DNA of 64,000 bases, taken from NCBI RefSeq assembly GCF_000208865.1, contig NC_018395.1, positions 6,620,839-6,684,838 of the forward strand, read 5' to 3'. The translations under genes were made by a program, and so were the position numbers. Every line of letters starts with the position of its first letter. Position 1 is the first letter of the stretch. The notes below the pieces were generated by a model. The model was not told the origin of the DNA, ran no database searches, and saw only the letters and a list, made by a program, of their open reading frames with translations. This stretch comes from Neospora caninum Liverpool. Its lineage: Eukaryota; Apicomplexa; Conoidasida; Eucoccidiorida; Sarcocystidae. Positions 36,377 to 48,186 of this stretch are shown here, in pieces.

Positions 36377-39300
36377 ACGTAATCAATGTAGCACGGAGCT
36401 CCATAAACCGGTTTTTTGTACAGAGGCAGTGGCGGAATTCTACTTAAGAGAATCAGGAACCAGAATGAGTTAACTAACGAGAAAGCTCTTCACATCAACG
36501 TCTACAAAGGAATTGTGAGCTGGTGTGTCATTCTTTCTCTTATGGAACATGATGGGTGCTGCACAACCTCTGCCGGGGGTTGCCAAATCTGCGCCTGACG
36601 CCAGTGGGACTTATGTTTGACATGCCGATTACGTGGACATCACGCCGAGGAATTCGGGAGAGTCGAATGTTCTCGTTTTGCTTCCGCACTGTCTTCCGTC
36701 TGGTGTCGTTCGCTCCGAAATCTCGTGTTGGGAGTTATTGCTCCCTTTACGATGCATGCCGGACGATTGATAGGTGCACAGTCAACATGTCGTTCGAACT
36801 GGATGACCTCTTTGCGTTAGAAAAGCGATGCTCGCTGTGTTTGCTTGTGCCCATGGGATATTAGCTAGCAGATATATTTTTTGACCCGGCAGACGCCACG
36901 CTTTGCCGTGACCGTGCGAACACCTTGTTCCGACCGTTGTGCAATCATATCGTGCAGTGGTCGGGTAAATGATACCACTTCTGTGGTTGAACACGACCCA
37001 TCGTAGCCTGCACCCGCCTCATATAACGTGGATCTGGCCTCCCAGCGGGTGGAATTGACTTGGGCTCAGGTATAATCACGGCGGAAGGGATGGTGACAAC
37101 ATTTTATTCCCGTGTCTTCGTCTGATTGTGTGCTGCGGGGAAGCGGAGTCCCCTTGCGATCATGGGGTTTGGCCAATAAAAAAATGCCCCACAAGAATTT
37201 TCTCCTCTGTCACTGGGCCCAGGTTTTGCTAGTACGTCGTAACTACCGGCTTGCGCTTGACAACGACCGTGCGTTTTGCTGCTGCTGAGTTCATACATCG
37301 GTTTGCAGCACTGTGTGGAGATCAAGCACCGCTTCCGTACCACGCAAGTGGGTCCTTGTCCAGCAATCACTCACATCACGACACAGGGCGGCAACTGTTG
37401 TGTTAACCGACGACAAAGACGAAGGCGCAGGTAATGGAGGCACACAACAGGAAACGCTAACCGGGGTGCTGACCCTCCATATCGAATTACGGAAGAGAAT
37501 TATGAATTGTTTATTCAGCTGTCTTTACTTGAGCACGAGCCTTCGTCAGCAGTGTACATGGCTGTCGTTGAAGGGCTCCACTGGGAATTATGCTTGCTCT
37601 TGGCTTCACATTGGAATGGGAGGTGACCCGAAAAATGCTCTTTCTTACCACGAGAGACAGTCTCATATCTTACCGGTGCCATGCGCTATTCCACTGTCTC
37701 ATCTCCGAATTGGGTTATGAACCTGCCGACTGACTCCCTCCACAAAATCCCCCTGTCGGATTACTGCCACAGATAGTGAGGACCTCACGTGTAGATGGAA
37801 CGCCTTGGGCTGGGCAGCTACATAAGGGAGAAGGCAGCGGTTTGTATCTGCGACAGTGTTTGTTTCCTGAGTCACTTATCCTGCTGCCTTTCACAGGCGG
37901 ATGTTTCACGACAGCTGGAAGAACTAGTAGAGACATCTACCGGTAGCGATTAGCTACACGGTGAATCAGTGACACTGTTCCATGAGCCGCTACTTGACGC
38001 ACCTCATGGTGCAGGCTAAAACTCCGCCCGTGTGGAGTGATCACGGATCCCTGAGTGACAGGCCTACAGAGCGGGATGGGGCTGACACCGTCGACGTGTT
38101 TGGACGATATACGTTGCGTTAACGGGATCACAGGTGAATGGCAGACCCCTGCGGCACTATCGTATTCACTGAGATCTGCAATTCAGGACTGGAAAACCAC
38201 GACACAAAGCTGGGACTTTTCCGGATAAGGACGCGCTCAGGAGAGACAGTGAATGTCGCTGCGGTGACGCTTTCTTTAACCATCTTCAGCCCATGGTTTC
38301 TCAGCAGAACGCTGAGAGTTAATTGGTGGCCGTTGATACTGGGGGCACGCCTGGGCTCCAGATCCACTACCACACGCACAAGCTTCATAGTGAAACAACA
38401 AACTTCACTCTTGCGTCCACCTAGGATGCTCAAGTCTAGTTCGAGTGGGGCTTAAGGTGAAGTTTAATCTCCACTGGTGATGATGGCATGATTGATTAAT
38501 CTGCAGGGCTTCGCGGGACTGGGAAAAACGGTTTTCTGTGCTTCCAGGATATGGAAGCCTGCAGCACACGTGACCGCCAATGTCGGGGCGTTTTCCGACA
38601 CAGTATGTCACACGCAAGCAGCCTTGACACTGCTGGAACATTCGACGGCACTTGTCTAGTCAAAAGGGAATCCGGCACCGTGCCTACCGGACCAGACGGG
38701 TGCATCATATTGTGGCCTCCACCGTTGTTTTTTGTTGTCCGTTACCAGAAAATCCATGTAAGAGTTGTGGCATGTGCAGTGCTATTAACAGACTGAAGGG
38801 AAGGTGCCCAGCAGTCTCTCTAATGCTTCCACGTCGGAACCAACGTCGAGCGTTTTCGAATTTATAGAGACAATGGTCGTATCCGACACTGTGATTGTAT
38901 ATGATTGTAAGACGCGTGGAACACGGAACAGGATCCTGGGCCGACGTTTGTATGTTTTGATATTATTCGAGTGATAGCAGGGCGTGCGAAGCCGACGAGA
39001 GCAACCAAGGCGTAGACTAGCAAGCAGTTATCTCCCGCAGTATCCTCGCGGTAAAGGCGCGAAACAATTGCATTTTCAGTACGCGTGAAGGGACTTCGTG
39101 CTGGGGGGGGACCCCTGGTAAATGCTATTGGATATTTGACGGGAGCTGGCGTTCACACACAGCTCATGTCACTCGGAGACCCGGTTTTCTTGCGTACGGC
39201 CTGGATGTGTTCGGCGCAGTCAACGTAGCGTCATCATAGATGGTCAGTGGTATTCTTGATTTCCGTCTTGGTGTTGAATGTCTGGGCCCATCTTGTGTAT

Positions 39301-39999
39301 TGAAAGCTCAACTCCCACCTCGCGCTAGACCAGGGATACAACGGCATGAAGGTGCGTCTCATCATGTATTGACTTGGCCATCCGCAGCAACAAATTACAG
39401 CAGCCTGACGCCTGACGGTTTCGTCGCTTCGGAGTTTTTCTGTGTGCTCTGGGTCCCTCACTGCCGTGCCATTGGTGGTCACCTGAAGACGCTTCGATAC
39501 TGAATAGGGTGCTATCACCACACACCGTGTTGGGAAGCGATCTGCTGTTTGTCTCGTTACTACATCATTGCGCCGCCGAAGGCCTGAGTGGCGATCCCGC
39601 CCAAGGGCATTTCTGTTTATGTTTCTGACGCTATGATTGGAGCCAAATATGCTTTCTCGAGAATTACTCCATTTTCGACGGGCGACAGCAGTTGTTAAAC
39701 TCTACGCCTGGCGACTGAGGCGCAGTTGAAGCGTATGAGGCAGGGTTCAAGTGAATGAGCTATGTGCTGAGGACAGTGGAAGCTGAAAGCGGTACCAACA
39801 TTCCAGAAGCAGAGGTGGAATCTGCTGAATTTGAGAAACTTCACAAACCTATTGTATGACTAGCTACAGTACCGCGTCTCAGCCACAAGCCTCACCGACT
39901 CCCTGAAAGAGGACCCCGCCGTCACCGGTATCGCGATACAGTGGACCTGGTTCTTGTGATGGTGGACGGACTATGCGGTCGCTGGAGGGTTGATATGTG
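36377..39999. other. Gene-poor stretch up to the satellite array
   Basis: No gene can be supported. The largest frames (37313-37720 plus, 135 codons; 38128-38433 minus and 38138-38455 plus, overlapping) have no recognised domain. The minus frame at 38128 looks mildly protein-like (alternating hydrophobic beta-like stretches), but its start and splice context are unclear. The satellite begins near 40.0 kb. Confidence 0.35.
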
Positions 40000-40053
40000 G
40001 TGCGATATACCGTCGCGTGCGCCGCTGGTGCTCTTCACTGGTGTCTAGATGCT

Positions 40054-42631
40054 GAGAGTAGGCACGCTGGCCTATATCATTGCCATCATAAGACTAGACG
40101 ACCACGAGCCTTCTCCTAGGGCGAACAGATAAGCGCGACCTGTTTGTGAGGCGTGTGGGGGGAGCGGGGGGTCGAGTACTCGACTGTTGCTGTGACAGTA
40201 CACTACCCACGAGCGAATGAGGTCGAATATGGGCTCGCGCGTATGAGGCTTCAGTTGCACTGTCGGTGCGCCTGGACCAGTATCTGGTGATAAGCATTTG
40301 AAATGCGTGGGGGACGATGGCGACCACCGCAGGTGTAGAGAGGCTTTTTAAGGGTTCGCCAGCAGGCCGTGTGTTGTATGGCTATTGATGCGTTGCCGAG
40401 GCACTACCGTAGGAGAAGGAAGTAAGCGGTCACCTGAGGTCGTGGCACGGGAGACGTGTTTGTGTTGTAGCCAACGGTTTGGGGAGGCGAGAAATCGCCC
40501 GGCTGCGCCGGACGGTGTGGCTCGTGGGATGCGCCGCGGATCTGAGTGTGTGACGCGGCGCCGGTATTTTCAGTGGTTGTGATGGGCATGTTGTCGAGTG
40601 AACATTTCGGCTGGAGCTGAGGCGGCGGATCTAGTGGGATGCCAGGGTCCAGAATACAGGCGCCACCACGTTTGGCATCCTGGTCCGGAGGATGCACCGT
40701 GCACCGCGGGGGATGGATGGGAGACTGCGTCAGAGTCGGGTGTGGTTGGCGGGTCGCGGCAGTGGCCGCGGAGATGCCGCGGGTGTTTCATCTGTGGGGC
40801 ATGCCTGTGCACTCGTGGAAGAGCCATGTAGCGGCAGGCCGGGGGTAGAGCTGCGTGGCTCACAGCCTGGATCCGGACCATGTTCTCTATCGTTGGTGGC
40901 TAGAAGTTGAAAGTAGGGATAATGAATTACAACGCTTCCTGAGTAGCTTGTGGTTTGGTTGTGTAGCTGGTGTTCAGCGGGCTGCTCGACGCAGCCATGG
41001 CGTGCTGTCTACTGTAGCGTTTGTGGGATGGAGGTCGGGTATGCGAATGTATACCGGATTCACCGTGGATTAGCATAGTAGGCGGCAAACCGATTGTGGA
41101 CTCGGCTTTATGAAGCCGGGCGAGCCGCACGCACCGGTCATTTCCCAGGAAGTCTGCCGGCTAATTTAGGTTGAGTAGGGGGGATGGCGGCGGAAGCCTG
41201 GGGGAGGGAGGGAGGTTAAGGGGGGGCAGCAGAATTGTCTTCTCATGGGAATCGATGTGTTAATGGGGCATTAATCCAGGCAGCGAAGGTAGGCAGCGGA
41301 CACGCAAGGGCGCAAGCGCGGGTGGCGAGCTCAGTTTCCAACGGCTGGAATGGAATGAATGTTGCTGATTTACCTGGATGGCATGTTTTTCGGATGTGGC
41401 GGGACTCTCGCCATGTGGTGCGGAGGAGAGTCGCATTGTCCGGGAGAGGTTGGATGTGAAGTTTCCCGTTGGTTCGGCGCTACCGCTACCCACGGTCGGA
41501 AGTATCGGTTTCTGGAGACGTCCGAGGGACGTGTCCCCCTGTGGTGAAGAACTCATCCGGCGTTGGTGTAGACGCACAGCGCAATGCGCGAGCCACGACT
41601 GCCTGCGTAGCGATGCCGACGTCGGCTCGCCGATGCAGTGGGTGCCTCCATATGTCGACTGTCGCTCCAGATATCATGGATAGTCTCTGTGGAGGCCATT
41701 GTCACAGGAGTGCGAGACGTCTGAGCGTGCACTGGAAGCCTGTTTCCTGAGTTGAGTATTTGTCAGCTGGCGAATGTAAGGACAGTGGCCTACTCTGCCG
41801 TGCCCGGCGCATCGGTATTGGAAGCCAGCATCCGCTCCCTGCCGCCACCTAATAATAGTCGCATGTAATGGTGCAGATCGTGGCATGGCCTCGAGAACTG
41901 TATCGGGCGTTTCCTCGGGCCTGCGTTACACATGTGCGTGTTGCATCGAGTACAGGTTCATGGGACCGAGAACGAGGGCAGTCGGAGCAAGGTCGAGCAT
42001 CACCGTCGTTGGGCTGGGTGGATGGTGTTGTTCGTGGTTCCTGGTGTGGCATGCGCCACAGGTTATGTGGGTGGACTGTGAGGCGCAGCCGTGTGTGTCG
42101 TACGCGGGTTGATGTGTCGTGCGCATTTCTCATGTAGATGGAGGAAGTAGGCGAGGTCGCGATGCGGAAGTAGGAGCGAGGCGTTGAATGGGTAGCGAGA
42201 GGGTAAATAGCCGGTGCGTGGCGTTCGAGACCAAGAGGCGTAGTTCGTGTCATAAGCTGTGCAACCAGGTGTATGGTAGGAAGCAGCAACCCAGCAGCGG
42301 ATAGATAGATGCTGTCGAGGGTACAATACAAATGCCGTCGGTGTTGTCGAGCATGGCTTGTGGAATGGCGTTCTGGACGGGAGCGCGCCAGTTGGCAGCG
42401 TGTGTCAGATGACGGAGGTGACGTTATTGAAGATGTCCCACACACTCAGCCCGAGCTGGGTGTTTGTGGCATGTTTTTACACGCCGCGTCACCGACTGTG
42501 TAGGTGGGTATGTGAGCAGCCTGTCTGCTCACGCGACACACGATCTGTGTGAGGCCGAGAAGTCGAAACGCTGACCGTTATGCCTTCGACGGCGCGGCTG
42601 ATGTTTTCCGCCTTGTTGGTGTTCAGCTGCT
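40054..42631. repeat. Higher-order satellite copy 1 (2578 bp, lacks the 200-bp block)
   Basis: Core positions are 40054, 40418, 40909, 41285, 41772 and 42143, then 42632. Spacings are 364, 491, 376, 487, 371 and 489 bp, alternating short and long. This copy is therefore three short-plus-long dimers of about 860 bp. Confidence 0.9.
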
Positions 42632-45408
42632 GAAAGTAGGCACGCTTGCCTAGATGATCTCTGTATTAGCATTATTAGACTGGACGGCCAGAAGCCGGTC
42701 TCCCAGAACGAACAGATAAGCGTGATCTGTTTGTGAGGCGTGTAGGGGAGCGGGGAGCCGCGTACGCGACGGTTGCTGTGGCAGATCAATAGCCACGCTC
42801 GAGTGGGTTCGAGTATGAAATCGTGCCTATGAGGCTGCTGCCGGCCGTAGTTACGCCTGGGACGGTATCTGATGATAAGTATTTACAACGACTGGGGGAC
42901 GGTGCCGACCGCCGCAGGTGTAGAGAGGATTTTAAAGGGATTGCCAGCAGGCCATGTGTTGTATGGATATTGTTGAGTTGCCGGGGCATGGCCGCAGGAG
43001 AAGGAAGTAAGCGGTCACCAGACCTGGTGGCACGGGAGACGCATTTGTGTGGGAGGCCACGGTTTAGAAGGGCGCGCAGTTGTCCCCCGGCTGCGCCGGA
43101 CGGTGTGGCTCGTGGAATGAGCCGCGCAGCAGAGTATGTGACGCGGCGACGATATTTTCAGTGGTCGTGATGGGCATGATGTCGAGTGAACGGTTTCGGC
43201 TGGAGCTGAGGCGGCGGATCTACTGGGAAGCCAGTGTCCAGTGTAGAGCCGCCACCACGTGTGGCATACTTGTCTGGAAAATGCATCGTGCATCGCGGGG
43301 GGTGCGCAGCACAAGGCGTGAGAGTCCGGTGTGGTAGGGGGGTGCGGCCGTGGCCGCGGCGATGTCTCGGGTGTCGCCATTTTTTGTGTTATGCTTGTGG
43401 ACCCATGGGGGACCCGTGTATCGGCGGTCTAGGTAGGACTGCGTAGCTCACAGCCTGGTTCCGGATCTTGCTCCGTGTTGTTGGTGGCTAGGACGATAGC
43501 GTAAGCGAGATGAATGGCGACCCACCTTCATCTGTCTGTACAATAGCCTGGGTGGAGTCGCGGATCTCTCTGCGGTGTTTTGTGTAGCCACGATATGTGG
43601 TCTACTGCGGTTTTATCTGGGTCGTGTAGCCTCTGGCAGGTGAACGTTTGCGGTTCGAAGGGTGTCCCTTGTCGTTGATGTTTAGGAATCGAAAGTAGGG
43701 AGGCTGGATTGCAACGCGCCGTGAAAACTATGTCGATTGCTCGTCTAGGTGGTGTTCAGCTGGTTGCACTACGCAGCCATGACGTGCTGTCTACTGCAAC
43801 GTTGGTGGGATTTCGGTCGGGTATGCAAGTGCATGCCGGATTCTCCGTGGATTGGAAGGATGCGCGGCTAGTCCAGCGCGGACTCGAACTCATGAATTCG
43901 GACGAGCCGCATGCACCGATGGTTTCCCACGGAATCTGCAGCCAGAATTAGGTTGGATGGGGGGATGGCGGCGGAAGCCTGGGGGAGCAAAGGGAGGTTA
44001 AGGGGGTGGCAGCAGAACGGTTCCCATGGGAATCATGTCTTATCGGTGTATTAATCCAGGCTGCGCAGGTAGGCAGCGAACACACGTGAATGCAAACAGA
44101 ACAGGCGAGATGAGCTGCCAACGTCCGGAGTGGAATGAATTTTGCTGACGTATCATGATGGAAGTTTTTTTCGGATGTGGCGTGCGTCTCGGCGTGTGGT
44201 GCAGAGGAGGGTCGCAGTGACCGTGAGAGGGTAGATGTGAAGTTTGCGGTGGGTCGGAGCTACGCCCGCGCACGCCAGGCAGTATCGCTTTCTGAAGTCA
44301 ACCGAGAGACATGTCACCCTGTGATTGAGGACTCATCCTGCATCTGCGTAGACTCACAGCACATTGCGCCAACCCCTACTGCCTGTGTAGCGATTGCCGA
44401 CGTCGGCGCGCCGATCCAATGAGTGCATCCATATGTGCGTTGTGGTTCCAGATCTCATGGGTGGTCTCTGTGGAGGCCATTGTCGCAGGAGTGGGAGACG
44501 TCTGGGCGGGGACTCGAATCCGGTTTCCTGCGTTGGGTATTTTTCAGCTGGAGAAAGTAGGGGCAGCGCCCTAGTCCGTCGCAGCGGCCACTCGATATTG
44601 GAAACCAGCGTCCGCTCCCCGGGGCCGCTTAATAATAGTCGCCTGTTGTGGTGCAGATTGTGGGATAGGCTCGAGTAGTGTATCATCACACGTTTCGCTG
44701 GACCTGCGTTAGACAGGTGCGTGTTGCGTCGAGTACAGATTCGTGGTAATGAGGCCGTTCCAGCGGGCCAGGCTATGTCTGTCGTTGGGCTGGGGTGGAT
44801 GGCGTGGTTTGTGGTTCCTGCTCGGGCATGCGGGACGCGTTATGTGGGAGGACTGTGGGGCGCAGCAGTACATGTCGTATATGGAGTGATGTGTCGTGCG
44901 CATTTTTCATATAGCTGGAGAAGGTAGGAGAGGTCGAGATGCGGAAGTGGGAGCCAGGCTTTGGATGGGTAGCGAGAGGGTAAATAGCCGGTGCGGCGTG
45001 TCCGATATCAGAAGGTGTGGTTCGTGTCACAGACTTTCCATCCAGGTGTATGGTAGGAAGCAGAGACGCAGCAGCCGTTATCGAAGCAATATCGAGTTTA
45101 CACCAACGCCGCCGGTGTCTCTGAGCATCGCTTGTGCAGTGGCGTTCCGAACTGGAGCGTGCCACATGTCACCGAATGTCAGTGGACGGCGATGGCGTTA
45201 TTGAGGTTGCGCCGCGCACCGAGTGCGTGGTGGTTGTTTTTTGGCATGTGTTCACACGTTGCGTCTCCGACTGTGTAGAAGCGTATGTGAGCACAGTGTC
45301 TAATGACGGAACGGAAGATATAGATTGCGGACCGGGACGACGAAAAGCTTTATGTAGTACTTTTTACTACACGGGTGATTTTTTTTTCTGTGCTGGTGCC
45401 CAGCTGCT
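42632..45408. repeat. Higher-order satellite copy 2
   Basis: It is 2777 bp long, with the extra block of about 200 bp between GTTGGTGGCTAGGACGATAG (near 43475) and the GAATCGAAAGTAGG monomer near 43690. Its first 250 bp is almost identical to the start of copy 3. Confidence 0.88.
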
Positions 45409-48186
45409 GAAAGTAGGCACGCTTGCCTAGATGATCTCTGTATTAGCATTATTAGACTGGACGGCCAGAAGCCGGTCTCCCAGAACGAGCAGATAAGCGT
45501 GATCTGTTTGTGAGGCGTGTAGGGGAGCGGGGAGCCGCGTACGCGACGGTTGCTGTGGCAGATCAATAGCCACGCTCGAGTGGGGTCGAGTATGAAATCG
45601 TGCCTATGAGGCTGCTGCCGGCCGTAGTTACGCCTGGGACGGTATCTGATGATAAGTATTTACAACGACTGGGGGACGGTGCCGACCGCCGCACATGAAG
45701 AAGGTCGTTTGGGTTTTGGCAGCGCGCCGTGTGTGGCATGGATGCTGATGCGTTGCCGGGACATTGCCGTAGGAGAAGGACGTAAGCGGTCACCAGACCT
45801 GGTGGCACGGGAGACGCGTTTGTGTGGGAGGCCACGGTTTAGAAGGGCGCGCAGTTGTCCCCTGGCTGCGCCGGACGGTGTGGCTCGTGGAATGCGCCGC
45901 GCAGCAGAGTATGTGCCGCGGCGATGATATTTTCAGTGGTCATGATGGGCAGGATGTCGAGTGTACGGTTCCGGCTGGAGCTTTCGGCGGCAGGTCTATT
46001 GGGAAGCCAGTGTCCAGAATAGAGCCGCCACCACGCATGGCATACAGGCCCGGAAGATGCATCGTGTACCTCGGGGGGTGCATAGGACATGGCGTCAGAT
46101 TCGGGTGTGGTTGGCTGGTTGCGGCCGTGGCCGCAGCGATGTCTGGGGTGTCGCCACTTTTTGTCTTAAGCTTCTGGACCCATGCCTCAAGACCCGTGTA
46201 TCGGCGGTCTCGGTAAGCCTGCGTAGCTCACAGCCTGGTTCCGGATCTTATACCTTGTTGCTGGTGGCCAGGAAGATAGTGTAAGCAAGATGAACGGCAA
46301 CCCACCTGCATGGCTCTGTACATTGGCCTGGGTGGTGTCGCGGGTTTCTCGTCGGTGTGTTTTTTTCCATGTAGCCACGATGTGTAGTCTACTGCGGTTT
46401 TATCTGGGTAGTGGACCGTCTCACAGGTGAACGTTTGCGATTCGATGAGTGTCCCTTATTGCTCATGCTCAGGAATCGCAAGTAGGGAGGCTGGATTGCA
46501 ACGCGCCGTCGACACAATGTCGATCGCGCGTCTAGGTGGTGTTCAGCGGGTTGCTGTACGCAGTCATGATGTGCTTTCTACTGCAGCGTTTGCGGGGTTT
46601 CGGTCGGGTATGCAAATGCATGCCGGATTCACCGTGGATTAGCAGGGCGGGCGGCTAGTCGAGTGTGGACTCGGCTTTATGAAGCCGGGCGAGCCGCACG
46701 CACTGGTCATTTCCCAGGAAGGCTGCCGGCTAATTCAGGTTGAGTAGGGGGGATGGCGGCGGAAGCCTGGGAGAGCGAGGAAGGTTAAGGCGGGAGCAGC
46801 AGAACTGTCGTCTCATGGGAGCCCATGTCTTAACGGGGCATTGCTCCAGGCAACGAAGGTAGGCAGCGGAAACGCTCCAGCGCATGCACCACTGGCGAGC
46901 TAAGCTGCCAACGGGCGGAATGGATTGAATGTTGCGGATGTATCTTCATTGCATGTTTTTCCGGATGTGGAGGGTGTCTCGGTGTGCGCTACGGAGGAGA
47001 GTTGCAGTGTCCGGGAGAGGTTAGATGTGAAGTTTCCGGTTGGTTCGGCACTACCCCCACGCGCGGTCGGCTGTGTGGGTGTGTGGAGGCGACCGACAGA
47101 CATGCCACCCTGTGGTGGAGGACTCATCGGGCGTTTGTGTAGACGCATAGCACAATGCGCCAGCCACGAGTGCCTGCGTAGTGATGCCGACGTCGGGGCG
47201 CCGATCCAATGGGTGCGTTCGTATATGGATTGTGGCTTCAAATCTCATGGATGGTCTCTGTGGAGGCCATTGTCGCAAACGTGCGAGACGTCTGAGCGTG
47301 CACTGGAAGCCTGTTTCCTGAGTTGAGTATTTTTCAGCTGGCGAATGTGAGGACAGTGGCCTACTCCGTGGCAGTCGTCGCATGGATATTGGAAGCCAGC
47401 ATCCGCTCTCTGCGGCCGCTTAATAATAGTAGCATGTAGTGGTGCAGACTGTGGGATAGGCTCGAGTAGTGTATCATCACACGTTTCGTTCGGCCTCTGT
47501 AATACATGTGCGTGTTGTGTCGGGTACAGATTCGTGGGACTGAGTGCGGTCGACCGGGCCGGAATAATCTCTGTCTCCCGTTTGGGGTGGATGATGTAGT
47601 CCTTGGTTCCACGTGGCGCATGAGCGACGCTTTATATGGGAGGACTGTGGGCCGCAGCAGTACATGTCGTATATGGAGTGATGTGTCGTGCGCATTTTTC
47701 ATATAGCTGGAGAAGGTAGGAGAGGTCGAGATGCGGAAGTGGGAGCCAGGCTTTGGATGGGTAGCGAGAGGGTAAATAGCCGGTGTGGCGTGTCCGATAT
47801 CAGAAGGTGTGGTTCGTGTCACAGACTTTCCATCCAGGTGTATGGTAGGAAGCGGCGACGCAGCAGCAGTTAGCGAGATCTTGGTGAGTTCACGCCAAGT
47901 CGGCGGGCGCGCTCGGCCATGAATTATGTAATATATTTGTGCTCTGAACTGGAGCGGGCCACATGTCAGCAAGTATCAGAGCACGGGCGGCATTAGTGAG
48001 GGACGTGGGTGTTTGGGGCATGTTTCTGGACGCTGTGTCACCGACTGTGTAGAAAGAGGTGGGCATGTGGGCCCCGTGTCTCCTGACGTGACACGCGATC
48101 TGTATGAGCGCCGTATGTCGAAAAGCGTTCCGTTATACCTTTGAGTACATGAATGAATTTTTCTTCTGTGTTGTTGTTCAGCTGCT
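45409..48186. repeat. Higher-order satellite copy 3
   Basis: It is 2778 bp long and carries the extra block. The region around 44880-45060 in copy 2 and 47660-47850 in this copy is also nearly identical (CATGTCGTATATGGAGTGATG and what follows). Confidence 0.88.
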
